A DNA stretch of 64,000 nt, taken from the NCBI RefSeq assembly GCF_000023585.1, contig NC_012914.1:1560501-1624500 (forward strand). Reading direction: 5' to 3'. The position numbers were made by a program, and so were the translations under genes. The notes under the pieces were generated by a model. That model ran no database searches and was not told the origin of the DNA. It saw only the letters and a program-made list of their open reading frames with translations. The stretch is from Paenibacillus sp. JDR-2. GTDB lineage: Bacteria > Bacillota > Bacilli > Paenibacillales > Paenibacillaceae. This document shows positions 1 through 7,273 of the stretch, piece by piece (positions within the stretch are counted from its first letter, which is position 1; each line of letters begins with the position of its first letter).

Positions 1-2
1 TT

Positions 3-320
3 GACAGCAAGCACAGCCACCGTGCATGGATCAACACTCCGGTTAACGACAATGGCCTTGGCGAATTGAACTTCCCGCTGGCTGCTGACATTACTAAGAG
101 CGTTGCTCGTGACTACGGCGTCCTGATCGAAGAAGAAGGCGTTGCATTGCGCGGCCTGTACATCATCGATCCTGAAGGCGAAGTAAAATACCAAGTCGTT
201 AACCATAACGACGTAGGCCGCAGCGTTGACGAAACGCTTCGCGTATTGCAAGCTCTGCAATCCGGCGGTTTGTGCCCAATGAACTGGAAACCAGGTCAAC
301 AAAATCTGGTTGCGAAATAA
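3..320 (+). CDS. ahpC: AhpC-type peroxiredoxin, C-terminal part (5' end outside window)
   Basis: The reading frame is open from the window edge to the TAA at 318-320, so only the last ~105 residues are present. It contains the end of the thioredoxin-like fold (ADITKSVARDYGVL, then GLYIIDPEGEVKY), the helix DETLRVLQALQ and the C-terminal GGLCPMNWKPG with the resolving cysteine of 2-Cys peroxiredoxins. The family reduces hydrogen peroxide and organic hydroperoxides in the cytosol, usually with AhpF as electron donor. The peroxidatic cysteine lies upstream of the window. The downstream palindrome at 340-366 is evidently its original terminator, now separated from its T-tract by an insertion sequence. 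Confidence 0.93.
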   Translation, partial: DSKHSHRAWINTPVNDNGLGELNFPLAADITKSVARDYGVLIEEEGVALRGLYIIDPEGEVKYQVVNHNDVGRSVDETLRVLQALQSGGLCPMNWKPGQQNLVAK

Positions 321-339
321 GTTCTGCTAAGCAGGAAAA

Positions 340-366
340 AGCCCGTACCACATTGTGGTACGGGCT
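340..366 (+). terminator. Left copy of ahpC terminator palindrome, target duplication of the IS
   Basis: A 27-bp perfect palindrome (arms AGCCCGTACCACA and TGTGGTACGGGCT around one T) follows an A-tract 19 bases after the ahpC stop. An identical copy lies at 1922-1948, where it is followed by TTTTTTG. Together they read as one intrinsic terminator duplicated when the element at 367-1921 inserted. This left copy has no T-tract of its own. Confidence 0.85.
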
Positions 367-374
367 CAGATTGT

Positions 375-418
375 AGAGAAACCCCACGTTTTCTTAAAAC
401 GTGGGGTTTCTCTTTTTG
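375..418 (+). terminator. Intrinsic terminator inside the left IS end
   Basis: An 18-bp stem (AGAGAAACCCCACGTTTT, 375-392, pairing with 396-413) with a 3-nt loop is followed by TTTTTG on the plus strand. It would stop transcription entering from ahpC before it reads antisense through the transposase, and may stand in for the separated ahpC terminator. Confidence 0.75.
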
Positions 419-460
419 TTTTCTGTGAGTAGAACGAAGCGACGCAAGAGGCTACCCCTC

Positions 461-1225
461 TTACGCCCTCCTTTCCAGGTGGAGGGCGATCTTTTTCATG
501 TTCTGCACCGCAGCGGTCATCAACGCTTGTTCCATCACGTTGCTTAACCCCCGCAAACGGCAATAGCGAAACCCGTGGAGCTGTTTGGCATCCGCGAAGC
601 TTCGCTCTATGGTTTCTTTTCGTTTACGGTAAAGCTTTTTGCCCGACTTGCTTAGTCGGTTCATCCTCACGTTTTCTTTACTGTCCTCCCAAATATGTCG
701 GGTAACCATTTTCTGTTTGTTAGCGGAACGCGTGCATTGCTGCAGTATTGGGCATGCTGCGCATTGCTTTGGATCAGACGCGTAGTGTCGGTAGCCATGC
801 CGATCTGTCGTCCGGTAAGTCAGTTCTTGTTGCTGCGGACACACATACAGATTCCGTTCTGCATCATAAGTAAACTTCCATTTTGGTTGTAAGCCTTGCG
901 TTGGATGAAATCGGCGATGGGCAATCACGCCAAAGATTTTACGATCTTCTAATCCTTTGCAAATCGGTGTTGTTAAATAGCCAGAGTCTAATGCAACAGC
1001 TTCTACTTTAAATCCAAAACGCTGACGTTGGCGGTCCAGACGAAAAAGATAAGGAACAGAATCATGGACGTTACCGGCGGTGACGAAGACATCGGTAACA
1101 AGGTTGTACTTCATATCAACTGTACGGTGATCCAAGTAAAAGAAACCTTCTGGCTTGCCTTCTCGGTACATATAACCGCTGTCAGGATCAGTCGTACTAA
1201 CTTTTACCTCTTTGTCTTCATTCAC
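461..1225 (-). CDS. IS1182-like transposase, C-terminal frame (orfB)
   Basis: This frame supplies the second half of a DDE transposase: an Asp in ALDSGYLTT, a Cys-rich segment (YVCPQQQ, CAACPILQQC) typical of the DDE_Tnp_1_6 type found in IS1182-like elements, and the catalytic Glu region KETIERSFADAKQLHGFRYCRLRGL. Its frame stays open upstream to the A6G run at 1246-1252, so it need not start independently at the GTG at 1225. A -1 shift there joins it to orfA and gives about 450 residues, a normal full length. A strong AAGGAGGTG lies across the GTG and cannot serve it well. The split could also be a simple frameshift mutation. Confidence 0.85.
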   Translation of the reverse strand: MNEDKEVKVSTTDPDSGYMYREGKPEGFFYLDHRTVDMKYNLVTDVFVTAGNVHDSVPYLFRLDRQRQRFGFKVEAVALDSGYLTTPICKGLEDRKIFGVIAHRRFHPTQGLQPKWKFTYDAERNLYVCPQQQELTYRTTDRHGYRHYASDPKQCAACPILQQCTRSANKQKMVTRHIWEDSKENVRMNRLSKSGKKLYRKRKETIERSFADAKQLHGFRYCRLRGLSNVMEQALMTAAVQNMKKIALHLERRA

Positions 1226-1239
1226 CTCCTTCCGTGGTT

Positions 1240-1812
1240 TTAGCGCTTTTTTCCTTGCTCTTTACGTTCTGCTTCAACAGCTGCATTGAGCTCATTCACA
1301 TAATCTCGTGTGTTTTGCTGTACTTGTTCTCTTGTGTATTTATGTTTATTGGCATTAGCTTTTACATGGGTAGAGTCAGAAATAAGCACACGTCCGCCAA
1401 TCATCCGATGTGAGATCGCTTGCAGCACGATTTCATCGAAAATATCTTGGAAAACAGAAGTATCTTTGAATCGTGTTCTACGATTCCAGCTAATCGTTGT
1501 GTGATCTGGAACACGGTCTGACAGACCGAGTCCAAGAAACCAACGGTAAGCGAGGTTGGTTTGAACTTCGCGTTCCAGTTGGCGCTCCGAACGAATGCCA
1601 TAGAAGTAACCGAGAAAAATCATTTTGAAAAGTACAAGTGGATCAATGGCTGGACGACCATTATCTTGGCAGTAGAGGTGACGTACTTTCTCATCAATGA
1701 AAGAAAAATCAATGTACTTATCGATCTTGCGAAGCATATGGTCAGCAGGCACCAAGTCTTCAATGGAAACCAGCTCGTAGTTTTGTTGTTTGTCTCGATT
1801 AGAACGCAACAT
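1240..1812 (-). CDS. IS1182-like transposase, N-terminal frame (orfA)
   Basis: The 190-residue product starts MLRSNRDKQQNYELVSIEDLVP and has the N-terminal domain common in IS1182/IS5-like transposases (DHMLRKIDKYIDFSFI, RPAIDPLVLFKMIFLGYFYGIRSERQLEREV). It ends with the first catalytic Asp region GGRVLISDSTHVKANANKHKYT. It stops at a TAA just after the slippery heptamer A AAA AAG (minus strand 1252-1246), which is in the correct phase for -1 slippage into the downstream frame. The transposase is encoded opposite to the flanking host genes. A TATAAT is visible upstream on the minus strand near 1840-1850. Confidence 0.88.
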   Translation of the reverse strand: MLRSNRDKQQNYELVSIEDLVPADHMLRKIDKYIDFSFIDEKVRHLYCQDNGRPAIDPLVLFKMIFLGYFYGIRSERQLEREVQTNLAYRWFLGLGLSDRVPDHTTISWNRRTRFKDTSVFQDIFDEIVLQAISHRMIGGRVLISDSTHVKANANKHKYTREQVQQNTRDYVNELNAAVEAERKEQGKKR

Positions 1813-1921
1813 AACGACACCATCCGTTTCTATTAGATACTAATATTATACTATATTAACGCGGTGTCGTATTGAATTATTTGAACATAAAGAAGGCTGT
1901 CGAGACTTTCTCGACAGCCTG

Positions 1922-1955
1922 AGCCCGTACCACATTGTGGTACGGGCTTTTTTTG
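1922..1955 (+). terminator. Right copy of ahpC terminator palindrome with T-tract
   Basis: This copy repeats the 27-bp palindrome of 340-366 and is directly followed by TTTTTTG, so it keeps full terminator form. Before the insertion it would have ended the ahpC transcript. Confidence 0.85.
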
Positions 1956-2052
1956 TTTTCATCGAAAAGTCTGCAATGGGAATTTCCTATGCTCTGAGTA
2001 GTATAAGATCGTTGCCGAAGCGGGAAACTACCGCGTGAGGAGATGGTAAAAA

Positions 2053-2202
2053 TTGCAACGTGATGATAACGATTATGTTCGAAATTTGGAGAAATAGTTT
2101 CAAGAGCATTTTCAGAAAAACTCCGATTTTGTTTCTAAAGAGATTGAAATCGGAGGGGAGTTATTCAAAGCATACTTTTTCCATTCGCTAGTTAATCTCT
2201 CT
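2053..2202 (+). other. Conserved 5' extension of gerA homolog interrupted by an amber codon
   Basis: In the frame of the downstream gerA gene, a TTG at 2053 stands about ten bases after GAGGAG and would read MQRDDNDYVRNLEK, then TAG at 2095-2097, then FQEHFQKNSDFVSKEIEIGGELFKAY. The second stretch is the characteristic N-terminus of GerA-family subunits (a KNSDFV-like motif followed by ELxxGG). So the coding homology starts well before the first usable ATG at 2203, and a nonsense codon lies within it. There is no ATG, GTG or TTG between the TAG and 2203. Either the gene is decayed or translation restarts weakly at 2203. Confidence 0.7.
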
Positions 2203-3405
2203 ATGACGTTGTCGGTCATGAGCCAAATCGGTGATTCGCAAGATAACAAATGGAAGTGGGAATTTCTTAATGGCAAGGAGGGGGATGCATCTGCAACGGC
2301 ATCGCTAGAGAAGCTTTGCAATGCCGTGCTGCAAGGAATGCTTATTCTGTTTGGCAAAGAGGGGCAAGTTGCTGTCATCGAGTCTGAAGCTCAAAATATT
2401 TCAAGACCGGTGATGATTCCAAATAGCGAGAATCCTCTTCAGTCGGCATTTGACGCCTTTACGGAGGATATTGATATCAATATTGGAATACTGAGGAAAA
2501 AAATGATATCCGACCAATTGGTAATCGAATGCCGGCAAATCGGAACCCAGTCCGTTAAAAAACTGGCTATCGCGTATATGGAGGGCGTAACCAGACCTGA
2601 AGTGATTGAGAGCATCCGAAAGAAACTGGATGAAAACAGACGTCAAGAGCTGACCACGATTCGCGATTTAACCCGGATTTTGGGGCATCCCAAATTTGCG
2701 CTTACACCAACCTATACGTCTTCGGAGCTGCCTGGCGAGACGATGCAGAATATACAAAATGGCAAAGTAGTCATTCTGTTGGACCAATTCTCGTTTGCAT
2801 TCGCTTTTCCGGCTATCGTCACGGATTTGTGGAGCACGTCCCTGGATACTCAATATCCGCTTCCGTTCCAAATGTTCCTGCGTATGATTCGAGGCATGGC
2901 TATGTTATTGGCTATTACGCTTCCGGGGCTATATGTCGTTCTTAATTCCGTTAACCCGGAGCTTCTTCGCATACAATTGGCCATTGCCGTTGCCGAGAAC
3001 AGGCAAGGGGTGCCTTATCCATCTCTCATCGAAGCACTGCTCGTCATGCTGCTGCTGGAGATGATTATCGAGGCTACCATTCGTCTTCCTAAAAATATCG
3101 GTCCAACGATTACGATGATCGGAGGCATACTGCTTGGGCAAGCTATTATTCAAGCCAAGCTGGTTAGCAATTTATTAATAATAATTTTGGTTGCCTCGGC
3201 GATTGCTAATTTTGCGCTGACGAGCTATATGAACTCGGTCGGCGTAAGATTATACAAGTACGTGGTGTTGCTCGCGAGCTCCTTCTTTGGCATTTGGGGA
3301 ATTGAGGTTGCGATGATCTGGCTGATGCTGTACTTTTCGTCCTTGACTAACTGTTCCGTACCTTATTTAAGCTTTAGCTTGAAAGGAAAGACTTCCGATG
3401 AATAA
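2203..3405 (+). CDS. GerA-family spore germination receptor subunit A, probably 5'-truncated
   Basis: The 400 residues from this ATG contain the soluble N-terminal region (AIAYMEGVTRPEVIESIRKKL is the hallmark VxYIEGIxxPxxV-like motif) followed from about residue 190 by several hydrophobic segments (FAFAFPAIVTDLW, AMLLAITLPGLYVVL, LIEALLVMLLLEMIIEA, MIGGILLGQAI). This layout is that of GerAA/GerKA subunits, which sit in the inner spore membrane and take part in nutrient sensing and ion release. The protein is shorter than the usual 480-520 residues at both ends; the C-terminus stops shortly after VPYLSF. There is no Shine-Dalgarno before 2203. The next gene overlaps by 8 bases. Confidence 0.88.
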   Translation: MTLSVMSQIGDSQDNKWKWEFLNGKEGDASATASLEKLCNAVLQGMLILFGKEGQVAVIESEAQNISRPVMIPNSENPLQSAFDAFTEDIDINIGILRKKMISDQLVIECRQIGTQSVKKLAIAYMEGVTRPEVIESIRKKLDENRRQELTTIRDLTRILGHPKFALTPTYTSSELPGETMQNIQNGKVVILLDQFSFAFAFPAIVTDLWSTSLDTQYPLPFQMFLRMIRGMAMLLAITLPGLYVVLNSVNPELLRIQLAIAVAENRQGVPYPSLIEALLVMLLLEMIIEATIRLPKNIGPTITMIGGILLGQAIIQAKLVSNLLIIILVASAIANFALTSYMNSVGVRLYKYVVLLASSFFGIWGIEVAMIWLMLYFSSLTNCSVPYLSFSLKGKTSDE

Positions 3406-4468
3406 ATTGAAGACCATCATCATGTTCTTTCTGCTGCATTTGGCTTCTATATTTGCTATTTTCCCGGAGCGGATGATGTCCTCTGCGCCTAGGGGTCATT
3501 GGATGGCGGTTTTGCTTCTCTTTCTTGCGGAACTTCTGGCTTTGTGGTTTTACTTAAAAGCTTTATCGTACTTTCCAGAGCGATCGATAGTCGAAGTTTG
3601 CCGTGCTGCTGTGGGAAGTTGGGGGACAAGGTTGATTATCCTCCCTTTTTTGTGTTTTCTGATCATTGAGCTCGTCCTCCTAACTTATTACGAATCCATT
3701 GAAATCAAGACGGTGCTGCTTCAGAAAACGCCAATAAGCGCAACATCGGCTTTATTTGTAGCCATCTGCCTTTATGCTGCATGGAAAGGCTTAACCGTCA
3801 TGATTCGGGCGAGCATAGGATGGTTCTTATTGTGCATGCCGTTTTTTATATTTTCGATGTTGATAAGTATCAAAAATTTTGAATTCCGTTACATTTTCCC
3901 TATGTGGGACAGCGGGATGCATTTTCTTTTTCATCCGGATTTTTATGTGGGAACTGTTATATTCGCCGGATATTTGTTTCTGGGAATGACGACCTCTCAT
4001 TTTCGAATCGGATTTGGCCTAGCTTCCGCGGCGATTGGGCTTGTCTTCCTATGCGCGCTGGCTTCCGTCTATATTCCGCTGCTCATTTTCGGACAGGAAA
4101 CCGCCGTTCATATGGAATATCCCATGTTAATGGCCTCGGATACTGTCGATTTGGAATGGGTCGTGTTTGACTGGCTTCCGAATTTCTATGTGGTGTCTTC
4201 CAGCGCATTAGGAGTATTAAAGGTATCCGTCTTGCTATGGATGTTTGTAGCCATTTTGACTCAATTGTTTATGCCCAAAGTCAACAGTCGCTGGATCTTG
4301 GTCATTATATGTGCTTCCCTGTATATTTCCTGCCAGTGGATGCCTAATGAAGACACTCTTAACAAGTATTTGTATTTGAATTCATACTTTTGCTTGTACG
4401 CCACCATCGTCTTTCCGGTCCTTGTCTATTTGATGGCATTATGGCGGCGAAAGAAGGTAACCGTATGA
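3398..4468 (+). CDS. GerB-type spore germination permease (endospore germination family, APC superfamily)
   Basis: The protein has 356 residues and about ten hydrophobic segments, starting MNKLKTIIMFFLLHLASIFAIFPE. The family is the second subunit of nutrient germinant receptors, a membrane permease-like protein that binds the germinant. Its start ATG lies inside the end of the A-subunit gene (8-base overlap) and its TGA overlaps the next ATG (ATGA at 4465-4468). All three subunits are therefore translationally coupled. Length is normal for the family and no frame break is visible. Confidence 0.9.
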   Translation: MNKLKTIIMFFLLHLASIFAIFPERMMSSAPRGHWMAVLLLFLAELLALWFYLKALSYFPERSIVEVCRAAVGSWGTRLIILPFLCFLIIELVLLTYYESIEIKTVLLQKTPISATSALFVAICLYAAWKGLTVMIRASIGWFLLCMPFFIFSMLISIKNFEFRYIFPMWDSGMHFLFHPDFYVGTVIFAGYLFLGMTTSHFRIGFGLASAAIGLVFLCALASVYIPLLIFGQETAVHMEYPMLMASDTVDLEWVVFDWLPNFYVVSSSALGVLKVSVLLWMFVAILTQLFMPKVNSRWILVIICASLYISCQWMPNEDTLNKYLYLNSYFCLYATIVFPVLVYLMALWRRKKVTV

Positions 4469-5544
4469 ATATTCTCAGGTTGAAGCTATTTCTTGTTGTT
4501 CTATGCATGATGCTATTGGGTGGCTGTTGGGATACAAAAGATATTAACAAACAGTATCTTCCTGTCGTGATGGGCATTGGAAAAGGCCGTACAGCGAAAT
4601 ACAGGATTATTCTGCAAGTTCCAAGCCTAAAAGGCCGGACTCAGTTCCTGGACAAAGAGGCGGGATCCTTAAGTAAAGCTATCGACTTGATTCGGACCGA
4701 TTCCGAAAAAAGCATCAATCTGGTTCATTTGAGGCTGCTGCTTTTTGATCAGGAGCTTGCCCGTGAAGGTATCCATGATCTTATCGATTTCGCCGTTAGA
4801 GCGAATGACATTTCCATCAAAGGCATGATAGCGGTGGTTGACGGCGATTTCAAACAAACGCTTTATCATGTCATATCTCCGACACCTGAACTGTCATCGT
4901 ACGATTTTTTCAGCGAGGAAGCAGGCTGGACTCCTAATCAATCCATAGTGAGGATATGGGAGGCGTACCGCAGTCAAAATTCTTATTCCGAAGATATGGC
5001 CATACCGATGCTTAAGAGCGGCAAACGAACCTTGTACACTTTTCAAGGAACGGCCATTATGCTGGAGGATCGAATGGTCGGCAAGCTCAATCAGGAAGAG
5101 ACGCTGTTGTACAACTTGTTCAAAGGGAAGTATACAGGCGGAACCATAGAGGTTGCAGAGAATACGAGCGTACTGATTCAAAAAGCCAAGATTAAGCATC
5201 ATTGCCGCTGGACGAATGAAGGCCCCAATTTGTTAACTGATATAAACCTTGATGTCGTCGTTTCCGAAAGCCCAAGGGGGAAAAGCAAACAGCAGATAGA
5301 AGAAGAAATTAAGCAGCAGTTGGAGCGCAATTTCAATAAGACAGCAGACAAAATTCATAAATACCATTCGGATGTGCTGGGAGTTGGCCTGATCTTCCGT
5401 CCAAAGCTGTCGGATGCGAACATTAAGGACTGGAGATCAAAGTGGTATCCGAAGCTGGAGCAGAAAATAAACGTTCACGTAAATGTACAAAATGAGATTT
5501 ATCTCAAAGAGGAAGCCGGCGTGAAGAAGTCGCGGATTCATTAG
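4465..5544 (+). CDS. GerC-type spore germination lipoprotein
   Basis: The 359-residue product starts at an ATG overlapping the preceding stop. It has a lipoprotein signal with lipobox LLGGC (lipidated Cys21), followed by WDTKDINKQYLPVVMGIGK, the typical start of the mature Ger(x)C family. The central part (DLIDFAVRANDISIKGMIAVVDGD, FQGTAIMLEDRMVGKLNQEE) and the C-terminal helix-rich domain match GerAC/GerKC. These subunits are anchored on the outer face of the inner spore membrane and complete the A/B/C receptor. A longer frame reaches 4390, but the lipobox and the ATGA coupling fix the start at 4465. Confidence 0.92.
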   Translation: MNILRLKLFLVVLCMMLLGGCWDTKDINKQYLPVVMGIGKGRTAKYRIILQVPSLKGRTQFLDKEAGSLSKAIDLIRTDSEKSINLVHLRLLLFDQELAREGIHDLIDFAVRANDISIKGMIAVVDGDFKQTLYHVISPTPELSSYDFFSEEAGWTPNQSIVRIWEAYRSQNSYSEDMAIPMLKSGKRTLYTFQGTAIMLEDRMVGKLNQEETLLYNLFKGKYTGGTIEVAENTSVLIQKAKIKHHCRWTNEGPNLLTDINLDVVVSESPRGKSKQQIEEEIKQQLERNFNKTADKIHKYHSDVLGVGLIFRPKLSDANIKDWRSKWYPKLEQKINVHVNVQNEIYLKEEAGVKKSRIH

Positions 5545-5592
5545 ACAACGCGCTGCCATACGAATCTCGAGATGAAGGCAACAATTAAACGA

Positions 5593-5650
5593 AGGGCTGT
5601 TCCGTAAGTCATTAAGTTGACGATGGGACAGCCCTGTTTCCTTTTTTTTC
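5593..5650 (+). terminator. Terminator of the ger operon
   Basis: AGGGCTGTTCC (5593-5603) pairs with GGGACAGCCCT (5625-5635), with one mismatch, and a T-rich stretch CTTTTTTTTC follows. It lies about 50 bases after the gerC stop. Confidence 0.75.
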
Positions 5651-5778
5651 TCTTTATAATTCTCCCGAGGTAAATCCTGGTTTGCATGTAGAAAGAAGCC
5701 GGATTATGCTTGTAAAGCAGGAATTTCGGCAGGTAGAAGCGAATAAGTTTGAGAAGTAAGCATACGCATGTTAAGTTA

Positions 5779-5872
5779 ATCCCTACGAAATAAGAATTGT
5801 CGCAAAGAACGCGAAAATTCTTAGCTGATCCTTACGAAGCAGAATTGTCGCAGAGAACGCGAAAATTCTTTT
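5779..5872 (+). repeat. Two tandem 45-bp leader hairpin repeats directly upstream of a ribosome binding site
   Basis: Copy A (5779-5823) and copy B (5828-5872) are nearly identical and each folds into a hairpin with arms AGAATTGTCGC and GCGAAAATTCT. Copy B runs straight into TTAGGAGG, the Shine-Dalgarno of the gene at 5889. The same arrangement (CGAARTAAGAATTG, loop, AATTCTTT, GGAGG) occurs at 30454-30529 on the minus strand and in diverged form at 50484-50552. The rest of the 5545-5888 gap holds only the ger terminator and no ORF that I can support. Confidence 0.75.
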
Positions 5873-5888
5873 AGGAGGTTGTCGCCCG

Positions 5889-6305
5889 ATGAGCTTTTGT
5901 TGTGGAGCTAGTATGATCGGAACGAAAGGCACTTTGAAGCATATGCGAACTCATATTCATAATGTACCGATTCTTTTCTGTCCTGTATGCCATCGCGTAG
6001 AGATACATTATTTGATTGAGAATGAATATGAAATATTGGCTGAGTACGCCCACGGGGACGGCGCCGCCGAAGTTGACTTCCAGGATTATGTGGAGCAGGA
6101 AGGCAAAGCGCTCTATGAGAATTGCGTGAATCACGAGAATGAGGATCCCATGGAGGTTGTATTGAGTCAAATCGATATTTCGCTTGACCTGCTCAGCTTT
6201 GCGAAGCAGATTGGCGACGAGGCATGGGAAAACGAGCTTAAGACACGTCTTGGTATGTTAAGCGGAAGACGAAATAAACTACGGCAGCGACGAACTTCTG
6301 TTTAA
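5889..6305 (+). CDS. Small Cys-containing protein, unknown function
   Basis: The 138-residue protein opens MSFCCGASMIG and contains FCPVCHRVEIH near residue 37, so a CC plus CxxC set could bind a metal, as in YgiT-like zinc fingers. The middle is acidic (EYAHGDGAAEVDFQDYVEQEG) and the C-terminus is helical and basic (RRNKLRQRR). I do not recognise a characterised family. The AGGAGG at 5873-5878 supports the ATG at 5889. It is monocistronic, with a leader of two tandem hairpins upstream and a strong terminator at 6328 downstream. Confidence 0.8.
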   Translation: MSFCCGASMIGTKGTLKHMRTHIHNVPILFCPVCHRVEIHYLIENEYEILAEYAHGDGAAEVDFQDYVEQEGKALYENCVNHENEDPMEVVLSQIDISLDLLSFAKQIGDEAWENELKTRLGMLSGRRNKLRQRRTSV

Positions 6306-6327
6306 CTTTTTAGTACGATCAAAGTTA

Positions 6328-6353
6328 AGCCTCCGAGTCGGAGGCTTTTTTTT
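6328..6353 (+). terminator. Intrinsic terminator
   Basis: The stem AGCCTCCG / CGGAGGCT with loop AGT at 6328-6346 is followed by a run of T. It ends the transcript of the small protein gene. Confidence 0.9.
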
Positions 6354-6425
6354 CTAAGTAAAATAACCGCTTTACCATAGATTTCTCATATTAATTCTCA
6401 TATTTCTAACATTTACTACGCAAGA

Positions 6426-6454
6426 ACCCCCAAAAACAAAAGCAGGTTATCGAA
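6426..6454 (+). promoter_or_regulatory. SigI-type autoregulatory promoter
   Basis: ACCCCC at 6426-6431 followed by AAAA, and CGAA at 6451-6454, match the -35 ACCCCC and -10 CGAA elements described for sigma-I promoters. They lie 28 bases before the sigI start codon. The family is known to transcribe its own operon. Confidence 0.75.
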
Positions 6455-6481
6455 ACTTATACAGAGAGGAGGATACTCTTC

Positions 6482-7273
6482 ATGTTTAAACGGTTTTTGC
6501 GGAAATCATCTGCTGAAGCTGCGCATGACGAAAGATTAGCTCCTGAACAGATTATTAAACGAATTCATGACGGCGAAGATCAATTAAGGGAAAAGTTTAT
6601 TTCCGATTACAAGCCGTATGTAGCGAAGGTGACGAGCGGATTCTGCAAGAGGTTCGTCGATCCCACCCGCGATGATGAGTTTAGCGTAGCTTTAACGGCA
6701 TTTAATGAAGCGATCACGCAGTTTTCCCCGGAGTCGGGCAGGTCTTTCCTTAGCTTTGCCGAAACGGTCATGCGCCGTAGGCTTATTGACTATGTGCGTA
6801 AAGAGCAGCGTCATCTCAAGACGGTGCCGTATACGGCATTCGATCAGCAGGATGAAGAGGAACAGACTTATAACCCGATTGATACCAAAATGGCTATGCA
6901 TGCTTATCAGCTGAAACAAGACGGTGATGACAGGCGGCTCGAGATTGAGGAATTTACAAAGGAGCTGCAGCAGTTCCAGATTTCCTTCATGGAGCTTGCC
7001 GAAAGCTCGCCGAAGCATGCCGATTCCCGCCTGCTTCTGCAGGGTATTGCACAGACGCTTGCGGGGCATCGGGAACTGTTTGCCCAGCTGTATGTAACGG
7101 GCAAGCTTCCGGTCAAAGAGCTGACGGAGCTATGCGGTGTATCGAGGAAAACGGTAGAGCGCAACCGAAAATATATTATTGCGATTTCACTTATTTTAAA
7201 CGGTACATATCCGTATTTATCCGATTACTTAAACATTTCAGTACCAATGCCAGGGAAGGAGGCGGGATTATGA
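6482..7273 (+). CDS. sigI: RNA polymerase sigma factor SigI
   Basis: The 263-residue protein has a sigma-70 region-2-like N-terminal half (DQLREKFISDYKPYVAKVTSGFCKR, DDEFSVALTAFNEAI, SFAETVMRRRLIDYVRKEQR) and a C-terminal helix-turn-helix (LPVKELTELCGVSRKTVERNR). This layout and the adjacent rsgI define the SigI family. In Bacillus SigI serves heat and cell-envelope stress, and in clostridia it serves polysaccharide-responsive gene control. GGAGGA lies 8-10 bases before the ATG. Its TGA overlaps the rsgI ATG, so the pair is translationally coupled. Confidence 0.93.
   Translation: MFKRFLRKSSAEAAHDERLAPEQIIKRIHDGEDQLREKFISDYKPYVAKVTSGFCKRFVDPTRDDEFSVALTAFNEAITQFSPESGRSFLSFAETVMRRRLIDYVRKEQRHLKTVPYTAFDQQDEEEQTYNPIDTKMAMHAYQLKQDGDDRRLEIEEFTKELQQFQISFMELAESSPKHADSRLLLQGIAQTLAGHRELFAQLYVTGKLPVKELTELCGVSRKTVERNRKYIIAISLILNGTYPYLSDYLNISVPMPGKEAGL

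Larger units (their letters stand above)
367..1921 (-). mobile_element. IS1182-family-like insertion sequence, 1555 bp
   Basis: The element is bounded by imperfect terminal inverted repeats, CAGATTGTAGAGAAA at 367-381 and CAGGCTGTCGAGAAA read inward from 1921, with 12 of 15 positions identical. The flanks carry an identical 27-bp direct copy of a terminator palindrome (340-366 and 1922-1948), as expected for a long target duplication. It encodes one transposase in two overlapping frames on the minus strand. Each end also holds a strong hairpin (375-413 and 1894-1920). Because the ends and the duplication are intact, the insertion appears recent. The family assignment rests on transposase motifs, not on a database match. 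Confidence 0.85.

Noticed and set aside
1223..1238. Independent translation start of transposase orfB at the AAGGAGGTG
   Set aside because: The GTG overlaps the ribosome binding site, and the ATG just after it is in a frame that soon stops; frameshifting or mutation explains the split better.
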